From: Moritella marina ATCC 15381
GTDB lineage: Bacteria > Pseudomonadota > Gammaproteobacteria > Enterobacterales > Moritellaceae
DNA length: 64,000 nt
Reading direction: 5' to 3'
Assembly: GCF_008931805.1 (NCBI RefSeq)
Contig: NZ_CP044399.1
Span: forward strand, 1,116,001-1,180,000
Numbering within the stretch: position 1 is the stretch's first letter; each line of letters begins with the position of its first letter. The notes beneath the pieces are model-generated. The model was not told the DNA's origin. It did not search any database and saw only the letters and a program-made list of their open reading frames with translations. A program made the translations under genes and the position numbers. Positions 53,525 to 62,356 of the stretch are shown here, piece by piece.

Positions 53525-54652
53525 ATGAAATTTTTACTTTCCGGATTTTTCTCTAATAACATGTTTGTCTTAGCTACATTGTTGATAGGTACAATGCTGT
53601 TATTAAGTCATCAGTTTTTTATTGCCGCTTGCTTATTACTCGGAGGTGGTATTTGTATTTATGTTTTGTTATTACAGCGAATTAAGCAAGAGCAACAAGG
53701 CTTGCTGAGAATATTGGCGCTGAGCCCGCAAGGTCAAATGAATTCAGGTATAAATAAGTTATTAACTGAGCATAATATCGTTATGTTATTACCGGTATTG
53801 ACCACTATTTATCAGTCTAATAAGCAGTTTAAACGTGGCTACAATGAGATCAGCAACCAAAATTTAGAAATTGGTTATTCAGCCAAAGAGCTCGCGAATA
53901 ACGCAGATGAAACAGCGAAACAAGCGGATGTTCAACATCTGAACTGTTTAACAACCGCCACTGCTACAGCGCAGATTAATGTGAGTTTGACGGATATATC
54001 ACGACGAATTGAAGATATTAACCATGCAGTGATAGACGCTAAAGATAATTGTCAGCACAGTTTTAAAACCCTCGTTGATAGTAAACAGCAAGTCTCACAA
54101 GTGAGTGATGTCATCATCAATACGCAGCAGAGCTTGCAGCAACTAAAAGAAAAATTAGATACGGTGATTTTGATGTCGAGTGTGATTAGCGAAATGGCCG
54201 CACAAACTAATTTACTGTCAATCAATGCCACGATTGAAGCCGCAAAAGCAGGGGAATACGGCAGAGGGTTTTCTGTTGTCGCCGGTGAAATGAAAATGTT
54301 AGCGCAGCGTAGTCAAACATCAGCGCAGACTATTACCAATAAAACCAAAGAAGTAACCGAAAATATGCACGCTGTAGAAAGCTATATGCAAGATGCTATT
54401 GGGCATATTGATCAAAGTGGTGTTCGAGTTGAATCTGCTTGTGAACATCTCAATAATATCGTCAAGAAGACCGAGAGTATGGCGGTCGATATTGATGGTG
54501 TAGCCGTTGCAACAGAGCAACAAATGTATGCGCTTAAGGATATTACTCAGGCGGTGGAACAGCTTACGATACTCTCCGCACAAAACAGCCATATGTCGAT
54601 ACAGCAAGCGAATGTTGCTAATCACCTTCACGACATCACTCGTATTACTTAA
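53525..54652 (+). CDS. Chemoreceptor-like signalling protein without sensor domain
   Basis: 375 residues from ATG 53525 (GAGAAGG six bases upstream; TTG 53510 rejected). Two close hydrophobic helices (about 10-50) are followed by a cytoplasmic MCP signalling hairpin with AAQTNLLSINATIEAAKAGE and GRGFSVVAGEMKMLAQRS; the usual VVADEVR is VVAGEMK, so the signalling core is slightly altered. There is no PAS, Cache, HAMP or four-helix sensor. The next gene, 13 bp downstream, encodes a membrane protein that could provide sensing. Confidence 0.82.
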   Translation: MKFLLSGFFSNNMFVLATLLIGTMLLLSHQFFIAACLLLGGGICIYVLLLQRIKQEQQGLLRILALSPQGQMNSGINKLLTEHNIVMLLPVLTTIYQSNKQFKRGYNEISNQNLEIGYSAKELANNADETAKQADVQHLNCLTTATATAQINVSLTDISRRIEDINHAVIDAKDNCQHSFKTLVDSKQQVSQVSDVIINTQQSLQQLKEKLDTVILMSSVISEMAAQTNLLSINATIEAAKAGEYGRGFSVVAGEMKMLAQRSQTSAQTITNKTKEVTENMHAVESYMQDAIGHIDQSGVRVESACEHLNNIVKKTESMAVDIDGVAVATEQQMYALKDITQAVEQLTILSAQNSHMSIQQANVANHLHDITRIT

Positions 54653-54665
54653 TAAGGAGATTAAT

Positions 54666-55532
54666 ATGAACAATACTATTCTGATTTACGGATTAACTAT
54701 ATTAGTCAGCATTTTACTTATTGCTATGAGTATTTATTTGGTTAAAGCTCATCAATGTAATGGATTGCGTAACCAACAAATAACGGGCTTTAATATAGTG
54801 ACTCGGTTACGTGAATTACTCTCGCATGTACAACAGCATCGCGGCATCAGTAATGCTTTACTCAACGGTGATGTAAGTTTGACCAGCAGATTAACGCCGT
54901 TAACCTTAAAAGTAAGTAAAAGCATCGGCGCTATTAACAAAGAATTTAAAACCGGGGACGTTGGCGAACAATTACAACCCTTGCCACGATGGGAGTCTAT
55001 TACAGAGCATTGGTCGCGACTATCGATAAAAACGAATCAATTAACAAGCGCAAATAATTTACAACAACATAATAAATTGATCCTTAATATCTTATATTTT
55101 ATTGATGATATTGCCGAGCAACATCAAATATATAAAATTGTTGATGCGCAAGGTGAAGCGATGCGCCATATGTGGTTGGAACTTTTATTTACGGCAGAAA
55201 ATATAGGCCAAATCAGGGCTATTGGTACCGGTGTGGCGGCAGCTAATATATGTACGAGCGTTGAACGTATTCGGTTAAATTATCTGTGTAATTCATTACA
55301 ACAAAGTTTGGATGATGGATTGATGCGAGGCAACAGCGAGCAGATACGTCAGTTATTACAGGTTGTTGTACAGCAAGTTACTATCGATATACCGAGCATA
55401 AAGGCAGAGGAGTTTTTTAATCTTGCCAGTACTTGTGTTGAGAAAATATTGCTAGAATTTGATAAACAGTTACAACAATTTGAACAGCAAATTATGCCTG
55501 CCAACGAACAGAGAATCGTTGCCAGCAATTAG
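54666..55532 (+). CDS. Membrane sensor-like protein with NIT-like helical domain
   Basis: 288 residues from ATG 54666 (AAGGAG site); a longer frame from 54507 is read-back into the MCP gene. One TM helix (about 5-25) then an all-helical domain. RLRELLSHVQQHRGISNALLNGD resembles the start of NIT (nitrate/nitrite-sensing) domains, which have LQxERGxSxxxL; a second helical half includes MRHMWLELLFTAENIGQIRA. No kinase, HAMP or MCP part follows. Adjacent to the sensorless chemoreceptor, so together they could be a split receptor. The NIT assignment is tentative. Confidence 0.6.
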   Translation: MNNTILIYGLTILVSILLIAMSIYLVKAHQCNGLRNQQITGFNIVTRLRELLSHVQQHRGISNALLNGDVSLTSRLTPLTLKVSKSIGAINKEFKTGDVGEQLQPLPRWESITEHWSRLSIKTNQLTSANNLQQHNKLILNILYFIDDIAEQHQIYKIVDAQGEAMRHMWLELLFTAENIGQIRAIGTGVAAANICTSVERIRLNYLCNSLQQSLDDGLMRGNSEQIRQLLQVVVQQVTIDIPSIKAEEFFNLASTCVEKILLEFDKQLQQFEQQIMPANEQRIVASN

Positions 55533-55678
55533 ACTTTGTTGTTTCGATATGGTGACAGTTTGATTCATATCAAGAAATATTTGATTATAAATCCGTGTTA
55601 AACGGAACCGCTATTTATCTCCTTATTATGAACTATGCTTTGAGTAACATTTGGTTTAGATATAATAAGGAAAGTAAC

Positions 55679-56725
55679 ATGCGCTTACCTCTCTCTTTCT
55701 TATCTATTGCTATCTCTGCAGTGTTGTCTACACCGCCTGCTTTCGCTAAAGTTGTCGGCACGCTCAATAATGTTGAAACAAATGCTTCCATTCTGATTGA
55801 TGGTGTTGTCGATACCGCGTGGTCCGCCGCGCCTGTACTAAAGGTTAATATCAACAAAATACCTTATCAGCCTAACAACGGTTACGAAGGTATCAAGCAA
55901 ACCTCGTATACGATCCAGTCAATGCGCAAGCAAGGTGATATCTACTTTCTTATTCAATGGGCAGATCCGACAGAAAGTGTGAATCGCTTTCCATGGATGC
56001 AGCAAGCTGACGGTAGTTGGCAACAACTAATGAATAAAGATGATACTGGCCATGATAATACTTATTATGAAGATAAAATGGCCATCCTCTGGAATATCAA
56101 CCTAAAATCGTTTAAGAAAAAAGGTTGTGCAGCCGCTTGCCATATGGCTAAAGGTGGCATGCAGAAAGGCATTGTTGATAAAGCGCCTGGGCGTAAATAT
56201 ACCAAAGCTGGCACCACTATTGATATGTGGCATTGGAAAGGCGTGCGCTCCAATCCTGTTGGGCAGGCAGATGACCAATATATTCATGATAATACCGATC
56301 CGAAAGCCAATAAAAACTGGGGGCGTTCGGGTGATGCCAAAACCGGTGGTGGTTACAGCAATAATGTCAAAGATGGCCAACCGGCGTTTGTACAAACCGA
56401 CCTTACGAATGATGCCGTTGTGGTTCTGGATGCTGAAAAAATGCCGCTTGATGCCAATTGGCAGCAGACCAATCGTATTCCCGGTATTGTCACTGCGCCG
56501 TTTACAGGTTCACGAGGGGATTTAACCGCTAAAGGGGTTTGGAACGATGGCATATGGACGCTAGAGATTCGCCGCGCTATGGTGACGGCTGGTGATGAAT
56601 CGAGTACCCAAGATGTGCAATTTATCGATCTTTCTAAAGCCTATGATTTTGGTGTGTCAATCTTTGATAATTCGCAAATTAACCATGTTTATCACGACGG
56701 TGTACTGCAAATGCGCTTTAAATAG
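55679..56725 (+). CDS. Ethylbenzene-dehydrogenase-type (EB_dh) heme protein with CX3CH motif
   Basis: 348 residues from ATG 55679 (AAGGAAAG site). A signal peptide ends PAFA at about 23. The fold resembles the EB_dh/DMSO-reductase gamma-type heme domain: TNASILIDGVVDTAW, YFLIQWADPTESVNRFPWMQ and GVWNDGIWTLEIRRAM. The heme attachment candidate is CAAACH at Cys150-His155, with three residues between the cysteines rather than two. Likely a periplasmic electron-transfer protein. It leads a four-gene run with a membrane cytochrome and an RND adaptor/pump. Confidence 0.82.
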   Translation: MRLPLSFLSIAISAVLSTPPAFAKVVGTLNNVETNASILIDGVVDTAWSAAPVLKVNINKIPYQPNNGYEGIKQTSYTIQSMRKQGDIYFLIQWADPTESVNRFPWMQQADGSWQQLMNKDDTGHDNTYYEDKMAILWNINLKSFKKKGCAAACHMAKGGMQKGIVDKAPGRKYTKAGTTIDMWHWKGVRSNPVGQADDQYIHDNTDPKANKNWGRSGDAKTGGGYSNNVKDGQPAFVQTDLTNDAVVVLDAEKMPLDANWQQTNRIPGIVTAPFTGSRGDLTAKGVWNDGIWTLEIRRAMVTAGDESSTQDVQFIDLSKAYDFGVSIFDNSQINHVYHDGVLQMRFK

Positions 56726-56760
56726 TTGCGTTATGCTTACTGATAAAATGAGGAGTTGAT

Positions 56761-57471
56761 GTGGATATTAAAGCGTTAAATTTAGCCTCTCGATTAGCTA
56801 TATCTGGGTTATGTCTGTCGATTTTATACGGCATATTATATGCAGCGATGGCGATATCACTGAGTACCACGGGTCAGATTGCACAAATTCCGAGTTTGAG
56901 CACAGTACAGCAAAAGTACGCAGGTATTGCCATTGTAAGTGCAATGCGAGGTTCTATGTATGATCATGTTTCTGATGATGATTATATTGAGGTCGTGAAG
57001 GACTGGGTTGAAGCTGGTAGCTCGCAGGCGCTCTATGAGTCTGACATCGCGCCAATCATGGACGAAGACTGTACGGATTGTCATAGCGCAGGGTCGACGA
57101 TGACTGATGCGATGACATCTATGCCATTAACGACTTATGATGAAGTAAAGGCGTTGACTAAAAAAGGTATACCTTGGAATAAGCTCGCGGTGGAAACCCA
57201 TACTCACTTATTCGCGATTAGTATGATGGTGTTTATTCTTAGCATGCTGTTATCGATTACGCAGGTCTTTAATTGGATCAAATATGTGTTGATTTGTGCT
57301 GCGTTCTTAGGTCTGTGGGGCGATGTGTTATTTTGGACATTAGCTAAATTTGTTGGGTTTGTGGGTTACTTAATACCAGTGACAGGCGGATTATTGATTA
57401 GTGCGATAGCGGTTATAGCGATTGTGGTGTTATTGGATTGTTGGAGCCGAGTGCCTTGGATTAGTAAATGA
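56761..57471 (+). CDS. Membrane-bound c-type cytochrome
   Basis: 236 residues from GTG 56761 (GAGGAG upstream). TM1 (about 12-34), a periplasmic loop with heme-c motif CTDCH (104-108), then four hydrophobic helices (about 150-230). His147 and His149 near the start of TM2 are possible extra heme ligands. It may pass electrons between the quinone pool and the periplasmic EB_dh-type protein encoded just upstream. The stop overlaps the next ATG (ATGA), so it is translationally coupled to the RND adaptor. I do not know a named family. Confidence 0.75.
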   Translation: MDIKALNLASRLAISGLCLSILYGILYAAMAISLSTTGQIAQIPSLSTVQQKYAGIAIVSAMRGSMYDHVSDDDYIEVVKDWVEAGSSQALYESDIAPIMDEDCTDCHSAGSTMTDAMTSMPLTTYDEVKALTKKGIPWNKLAVETHTHLFAISMMVFILSMLLSITQVFNWIKYVLICAAFLGLWGDVLFWTLAKFVGFVGYLIPVTGGLLISAIAVIAIVVLLDCWSRVPWISK

Positions 57472-58553
57472 TATTGTATTTTTCTAAGCCACTCTTGTAC
57501 GTGTTATTACTGGTATTGCTCAGCCCAGTCATACTCCACGCCGCACCTGACAAAGAATCTGACTCCCAACTCCAACATTCAGGACCGCCACCTATGCTGG
57601 TGGAAGTCAGTCTTATTACCCGCGGGATTGCAGAGCCGATGGTCGAATTAGTTGGCAGTATCCGTTATGCGCGAGTGTCTCGGGTCGCTGCAGAGGTTGG
57701 TGGTATTGTTGACACCATTCACTTTACCGCAGGCGCTAGAGTCAACGCGGGGCAGCCTTTGGTAAAGCTGCGCTCAGACCTACTTGAAGCTAGGCTTGCA
57801 GGTACCCGTGCTAATCACCGTCAGGCTCAACTTGAACTCGAGCGTGCGGACAAGGATTTACGCCGTATCAAAGCGTTATTCGCCGATAAATCTGTTTCCG
57901 AATCCCTCTATGATGAAAATTATTATCGCGTACTGGCGCAGAAAAAACGCGTCATCGCCCTCAAGGCCATTCTTGACTATCAGCAGTTACAAATACAAAA
58001 AACCCAAATCAATGCACCGTTCGACGGCTTGGTTCAAGCAAAGCTGACAGAGCAAGGCGAGTGGGTTGCTGCCGGAGGCAAAGTTGCCGTGATTGCTGAT
58101 GATCAACAGCTAGAGGTTGAAGTCGATGTACAGCGACATCTGCTAGACTTCTTAGAGGCTGGTCGTCAAATTTCGGTTCGCAGTGCTGGACAAGATTATA
58201 CCGGCTTGTTTGTGAATTTTTTGCCTCAAGGTAATATTGCGACCCGGAGTTTCACCGTCAAACTAAAGCTTGAACAAGCGCAGGGTTTAATTGCTGGCAT
58301 GCAAGCATACGTTAGTTTACCCAGTGGTTCTAAAATAAACAGCTTTTTGGTACCGAGGGATGCGGTTATTAATCAGTTTGGTAAGCAGATTGTTTTTCTG
58401 GCTGTTGAGGGAAAAGCAAAAATGGTTACGGTACAAATCTTAGGCCATCAAGGCATGTTGGTGGCGGTAAAAGGACCTGGACTTACTGATGACCAGCAAG
58501 TGGTGACCAAAGGTAACGAACGCATACGCGACGGTCAAGCAATACGTTTTTAA
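57468..58553 (+). CDS. RND efflux periplasmic adaptor
   Basis: 361 residues. A signal peptide (about 1-26, ends LHAAP) with no lipobox Cys. Adaptor blocks: RVSRVAAEVGGIVDTIHF and NAPFDGLVQAKL are the two lipoyl halves, with a hairpin at about 100-160 and an ending GNERIRDGQAI. It pairs with the pump encoded next. Its start overlaps the end of the membrane cytochrome gene by four bases, an unusual coupling between a redox protein and an efflux adaptor. Confidence 0.9.
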   Translation: MILYFSKPLLYVLLLVLLSPVILHAAPDKESDSQLQHSGPPPMLVEVSLITRGIAEPMVELVGSIRYARVSRVAAEVGGIVDTIHFTAGARVNAGQPLVKLRSDLLEARLAGTRANHRQAQLELERADKDLRRIKALFADKSVSESLYDENYYRVLAQKKRVIALKAILDYQQLQIQKTQINAPFDGLVQAKLTEQGEWVAAGGKVAVIADDQQLEVEVDVQRHLLDFLEAGRQISVRSAGQDYTGLFVNFLPQGNIATRSFTVKLKLEQAQGLIAGMQAYVSLPSGSKINSFLVPRDAVINQFGKQIVFLAVEGKAKMVTVQILGHQGMLVAVKGPGLTDDQQVVTKGNERIRDGQAIRF

Positions 58554-58581
58554 GCTGAATGCCATCACACAGAGATTGTTT

Positions 58582-61500
58582 ATGGATATTATCCGCTTCT
58601 CAATAATAAAGCCTGTCACCATTCTTGCCGGTATTATCATGCTGCTCATGTTTGGCATCATCAGCCTGACGCGCTTACCTTACCAACTGAGTCCAACTGT
58701 GATCGAGCCTGAGATACAGGTAAAAACCAACTGGCGTGGTGCAACACCCTACGAGATTGAGCGTGAGATAATTGAAGAGCAGGAAAACATCCTCAAAGGC
58801 TTACCCGACTTAATCGAAATGGAAAGTGAAGCGCGTAACGGTCAGGGCAGTGTTACTTTACGTTTTAAGGTCGGTACCAGTGTTGAGCAGGCGCTGTTAC
58901 GCGTTACCAACAAGATCAATGAAGTTGCCTCTTATCCTGCCGAAGTCGATAACCCTGTGGTTAATGCCTCTGGCGCGACGGCATCTCCTGTGATCTGGAT
59001 GATCCTAAAAACCAAGGCCGGTAATCACCGCCCGGTGCAAACCTACAGGACCTTTTTTGAGAATGAAGTTCGTCAGCATATTGAACGGGTTAAAGGGGTA
59101 TCTGAGTTATTTATCGGTAGTGGTACCGAAGAGCAGATGCACGTTATCATCAGTACCGAAAAGCTCGCCGCTTACGGGTTGACAATCAACGCCGTTATCG
59201 AGGTGATCCAGAGTGAAAATACCAATGTATCGGCTGGTACGTTGGGGGTTGGTCGGCGTGATTTCCGTATTCGTACCACGGGTGAATTTAAATCGGCAGC
59301 AGACATTGCGGCAGTGGTATTACGCTCTACTGGCCAGCAACGGGTATTACTCGGTGATGTCGCTGAGATCCGTCAAGACTACGCCAAGAAAAATTCAGTG
59401 GTGTTGCACAATGCCATTCCGGGTATTGCCATTGGCGTGCGTCCGGAAACTGGCTCGAACATCCTTGAAATGACCAATCTAGTCGAAGCGCGTTATCAAT
59501 GGTTGAATGCTAATACCCTCGCATCAGAAGGACTTTATCTTGATTGGGTTTATGATCAGCGCTTCTACATTGACGGCGCTATCGATCAGATCCAACAAAA
59601 TATTATGTTTGGTGGGCTGCTTGCTATAGGCGTTTTATTGCTCTTTTTGCGTAGTGTTCGCGCCACCATTGTCGTCGCTACGGCTATCCCAATCAGTATT
59701 ATTGCTACTTTTATCTTTCTTGATTTTTTGGGGCGTAATCTCAATGTAGTCAGTCTCGCGGGGATAGCTTTTGCTGTTGGTATGCTGGTGGATAATGCCA
59801 TTGTCGTTATCGAGAATATTGTGCGTCACCGGCAGATGGGCAAAACAGCATTCGATGCTGCCTTGGATGGCACGCAAGAAGTCTGGGGTGCAGTACTGGC
59901 CTCAACCATTACCACTGTTGCCGTTTTTTTACCTGTGGTGTTTATTGAAGAAGAGGCTGGACAGCTATTTCGTGACATTGCTATCGCTGTTGTGGCCGCC
60001 GTTTCGTTAAGTTTGTTTGTATCGATATCGGTGATCCCTATGCTTGCCTATCGGTTGTTCCGCGGTCAAAAGCAGGTAATTATCAGCAAGCGAACGTTAC
60101 TTGATAGGTTAGGTCAATGGCTGTCAAACCAAGTGATGACCCTGGTTACACTAGCAATACGTAGCTGGATCACGCGGCTCACGACTATCTGTTTACTTAC
60201 CGGATTGGCAATCACATCAGTTTGGCTATTAACGCCGAAAATGGAGTATCTGCCACAAGGAAATCGTAATCTAGTACTTAATATATTGATACCGCCACCA
60301 GGGTTGTCGACAGCTGAACGGGTGGAAATAGGCGAGTATTTTTTCGATATGGCTCTGCCGCACATTGGGGCAGATGTCGATGATGTACCAGCGATAAAGA
60401 ATATGTTTTACGTCGGTGCCGAGGGGTTTATCATTTCAGGGGCGATCAGTGAACACTGGGATCGAGCCAGCGAATTACTGCCTTTTTTCACTGAGTTGAT
60501 TTATAGCATACCCGGCATGTACGGGGTGAGTTTACAACCCGGCGTATTTGAGTCTGGACTCGGTGAAGGTCGAGCAATCAAACTCAATATTAGTGGTCAT
60601 GATTTACACCAAATTACCGCCGCGTCAGCGACTATGTTTAATTTGATTAATACTCAGTTGGCAGGCAGCCAGATACGACCTATACCGTCTATTGAACTGA
60701 CTTATCCTGAAGTGCTAATGTTACCGGACCATGATCGATTACGCGCTAACAATATGTCGACGCTTGATTTGGGTGTGGCATTGGATGTACTCATGGATGG
60801 TCGCGTTATCGGTGATTACAAACAAGAAGGTAAAAAGAAAATAGATTTGATAATGAAAGCGGACGATAGTGATTTTGTTACTCCAGAGGCGCTTTATCAG
60901 GCGAATTTAGCCACGCCCAATGGTGAGGTTGTGCCGGTTTCTTCATTAGCGCAATTGCAACAAACCACTGGCATGGCCTTGATCCGCCATCTAGAAAGTA
61001 GCAGAACGGTGACGTTGCAAATCACCCCGCCGAAATCAATGCCCCTGCAAACAGCGATGGAAATTATAGAGCAACAGATAATTCGTGAGATGAACAGTAT
61101 GAATCAACTTGATGGTTTGCGCGTTAATATGAGTGGTGCTGCGGACAAATTAGTACAGACTCGCGAAGTATTGCAGTGGAATTTTTTATTGGCTATTTTT
61201 ATCGCTTACCTACTGATGGCGTCGTTATTCAGCAATTTTATTTACCCACTGATTATTATGCTGACGGTACCCTTGGCTAGCGCGGGTGGTTTTATCGGCC
61301 TCAAGATATTGAACATCTACATCGTACCGCAACCAATGGACGTGCTAACCATGTTGGGCTTCGTTATTCTTGTTGGTGTGGTGGTTAACAATGCTATCTT
61401 GATTGTCCATCAAGCGCTGAACAATTTTCACTCGGGGGGAATGGACTATCAGCAAGCTGTGCTGGAATCGACTCGTAGTCGTCTGCGCCCTATCTACATG

Positions 61501-61686
61501 AGTGCAACCACCAGTATTTGTGGCATGCTGCCGTTAGTACTGATCCCAGGGCCTGGTTCTGAGCTTTATCGTGGTCTCGGCAGTGTTATTCTTGGTGGGT
61601 TGGCGGTTTCAACTGTATTTACTATTTTGGTGATCCCGGCCATTTTGGTGTTTGTGATCCGCATGGAAAAACGCCCTAGTGAGTAG
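58582..61686 (+). CDS. RND efflux pump inner-membrane transporter
   Basis: 1034 residues from ATG 58582 (AGAGA six bases upstream; TTG 58576 rejected). Standard RND layout with two periplasmic loops and 12 TMs. TM4 reads AFAVGMLVDNAIVVIENI, again Asp-Asn. It is only distantly like the pump at 20964-24038. The proton-driven pump needs an outer-membrane partner encoded elsewhere. Its last codons overlap the terminator hairpin shared with the TetR gene. Substrate unknown; the adjacent cytochromes and downstream TetR could point to a toxic redox-active or membrane-active compound. Confidence 0.9.
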   Translation: MDIIRFSIIKPVTILAGIIMLLMFGIISLTRLPYQLSPTVIEPEIQVKTNWRGATPYEIEREIIEEQENILKGLPDLIEMESEARNGQGSVTLRFKVGTSVEQALLRVTNKINEVASYPAEVDNPVVNASGATASPVIWMILKTKAGNHRPVQTYRTFFENEVRQHIERVKGVSELFIGSGTEEQMHVIISTEKLAAYGLTINAVIEVIQSENTNVSAGTLGVGRRDFRIRTTGEFKSAADIAAVVLRSTGQQRVLLGDVAEIRQDYAKKNSVVLHNAIPGIAIGVRPETGSNILEMTNLVEARYQWLNANTLASEGLYLDWVYDQRFYIDGAIDQIQQNIMFGGLLAIGVLLLFLRSVRATIVVATAIPISIIATFIFLDFLGRNLNVVSLAGIAFAVGMLVDNAIVVIENIVRHRQMGKTAFDAALDGTQEVWGAVLASTITTVAVFLPVVFIEEEAGQLFRDIAIAVVAAVSLSLFVSISVIPMLAYRLFRGQKQVIISKRTLLDRLGQWLSNQVMTLVTLAIRSWITRLTTICLLTGLAITSVWLLTPKMEYLPQGNRNLVLNILIPPPGLSTAERVEIGEYFFDMALPHIGADVDDVPAIKNMFYVGAEGFIISGAISEHWDRASELLPFFTELIYSIPGMYGVSLQPGVFESGLGEGRAIKLNISGHDLHQITAASATMFNLINTQLAGSQIRPIPSIELTYPEVLMLPDHDRLRANNMSTLDLGVALDVLMDGRVIGDYKQEGKKKIDLIMKADDSDFVTPEALYQANLATPNGEVVPVSSLAQLQQTTGMALIRHLESSRTVTLQITPPKSMPLQTAMEIIEQQIIREMNSMNQLDGLRVNMSGAADKLVQTREVLQWNFLLAIFIAYLLMASLFSNFIYPLIIMLTVPLASAGGFIGLKILNIYIVPQPMDVLTMLGFVILVGVVVNNAILIVHQALNNFHSGGMDYQQAVLESTRSRLRPIYMSATTSICGMLPLVLIPGPGSELYRGLGSVILGGLAVSTVFTILVIPAILVFVIRMEKRPSE

Positions 61687-61703
61687 ATACTGACTAGGGC
61701 GTT
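61670..61703. terminator. Hairpin between convergent RND and TetR genes
   Basis: AACGCCCTAGT / ACTAGGGCGTT perfect 11-bp arms with a 12-base loop that contains the RND stop codon; TetR ends two bases after it. Confidence 0.75.
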
Positions 61704-61705
61704 GA

Positions 61706-62347
61706 TTAACTAAACAAACTCGTTGCTTCAACCGGGTTTTGTTCAACTTCATGCTGGTATTTTTCTTTTGATTCACTCGAAAAATAAGGTTCAACCAACA
61801 TAATAATACGTAACACGATACGCTGAGTAATCGCTTGAAGATCGTAATCTTCTTCAGCTAATTGTGTATCAAGTGAGTTCGTTGCGATCAAGCAGATAGT
61901 ATCCGCCATTGAGCTTTGCTGCGCTTCACTCATCTTGATTTCACTGCTGGCATTTAGCGACGTGAGCATCTTTAAGAAAAAGCTATGATGATTATTAACG
62001 AGACGCATAAAGCGACGTTTCAACAACTTGTTCTCATCGAAAATCACTTTCATATCACGATAGAAGAACGAGTATTGCTGAATCAAACCAACATACACAT
62101 TGAGGTAGGCCCAATAATCTTCAAACGCTTGCACGTCATCTTCATAGAATGACATGAGCTTGTTAATAGCGGCTTCATATTCATAAAACAGCTCAGTTAA
62201 TAATTGGTCTTTGCCGTTAAAATGGTAATACAAATTACCTGGGCTTATTTCTAGCGCATTGGCAATCTCAACAGTAGATACTTTTACGTGTCCGTACTGG
62301 CTAAACATCTCTAAACTACACTGTAATATCCTGTCACGTGTTTTCAT
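61706..62347 (-). CDS. TetR-family transcriptional regulator
   Basis: 213 residues. The N-terminal TetR HTH reads TRDRILQCSLEMFSQYGHVK, then VSTVEIANALEISPGNLYYHFNGKDQLL, a near-consensus recognition helix. The C-terminal ligand domain (about 70-200) is all-helical. It begins nine bases after the WS/DGAT 2 stop, so it is co-transcribed and may repress that operon, perhaps in response to acyl-CoA or fatty acid; it is also convergent with the RND operon. Confidence 0.9.
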   Translation of the reverse strand: MKTRDRILQCSLEMFSQYGHVKVSTVEIANALEISPGNLYYHFNGKDQLLTELFYEYEAAINKLMSFYEDDVQAFEDYWAYLNVYVGLIQQYSFFYRDMKVIFDENKLLKRRFMRLVNNHHSFFLKMLTSLNASSEIKMSEAQQSSMADTICLIATNSLDTQLAEEDYDLQAITQRIVLRIIMLVEPYFSSESKEKYQHEVEQNPVEATSLFS

Positions 62348-62356
62348 CGTTTATCC

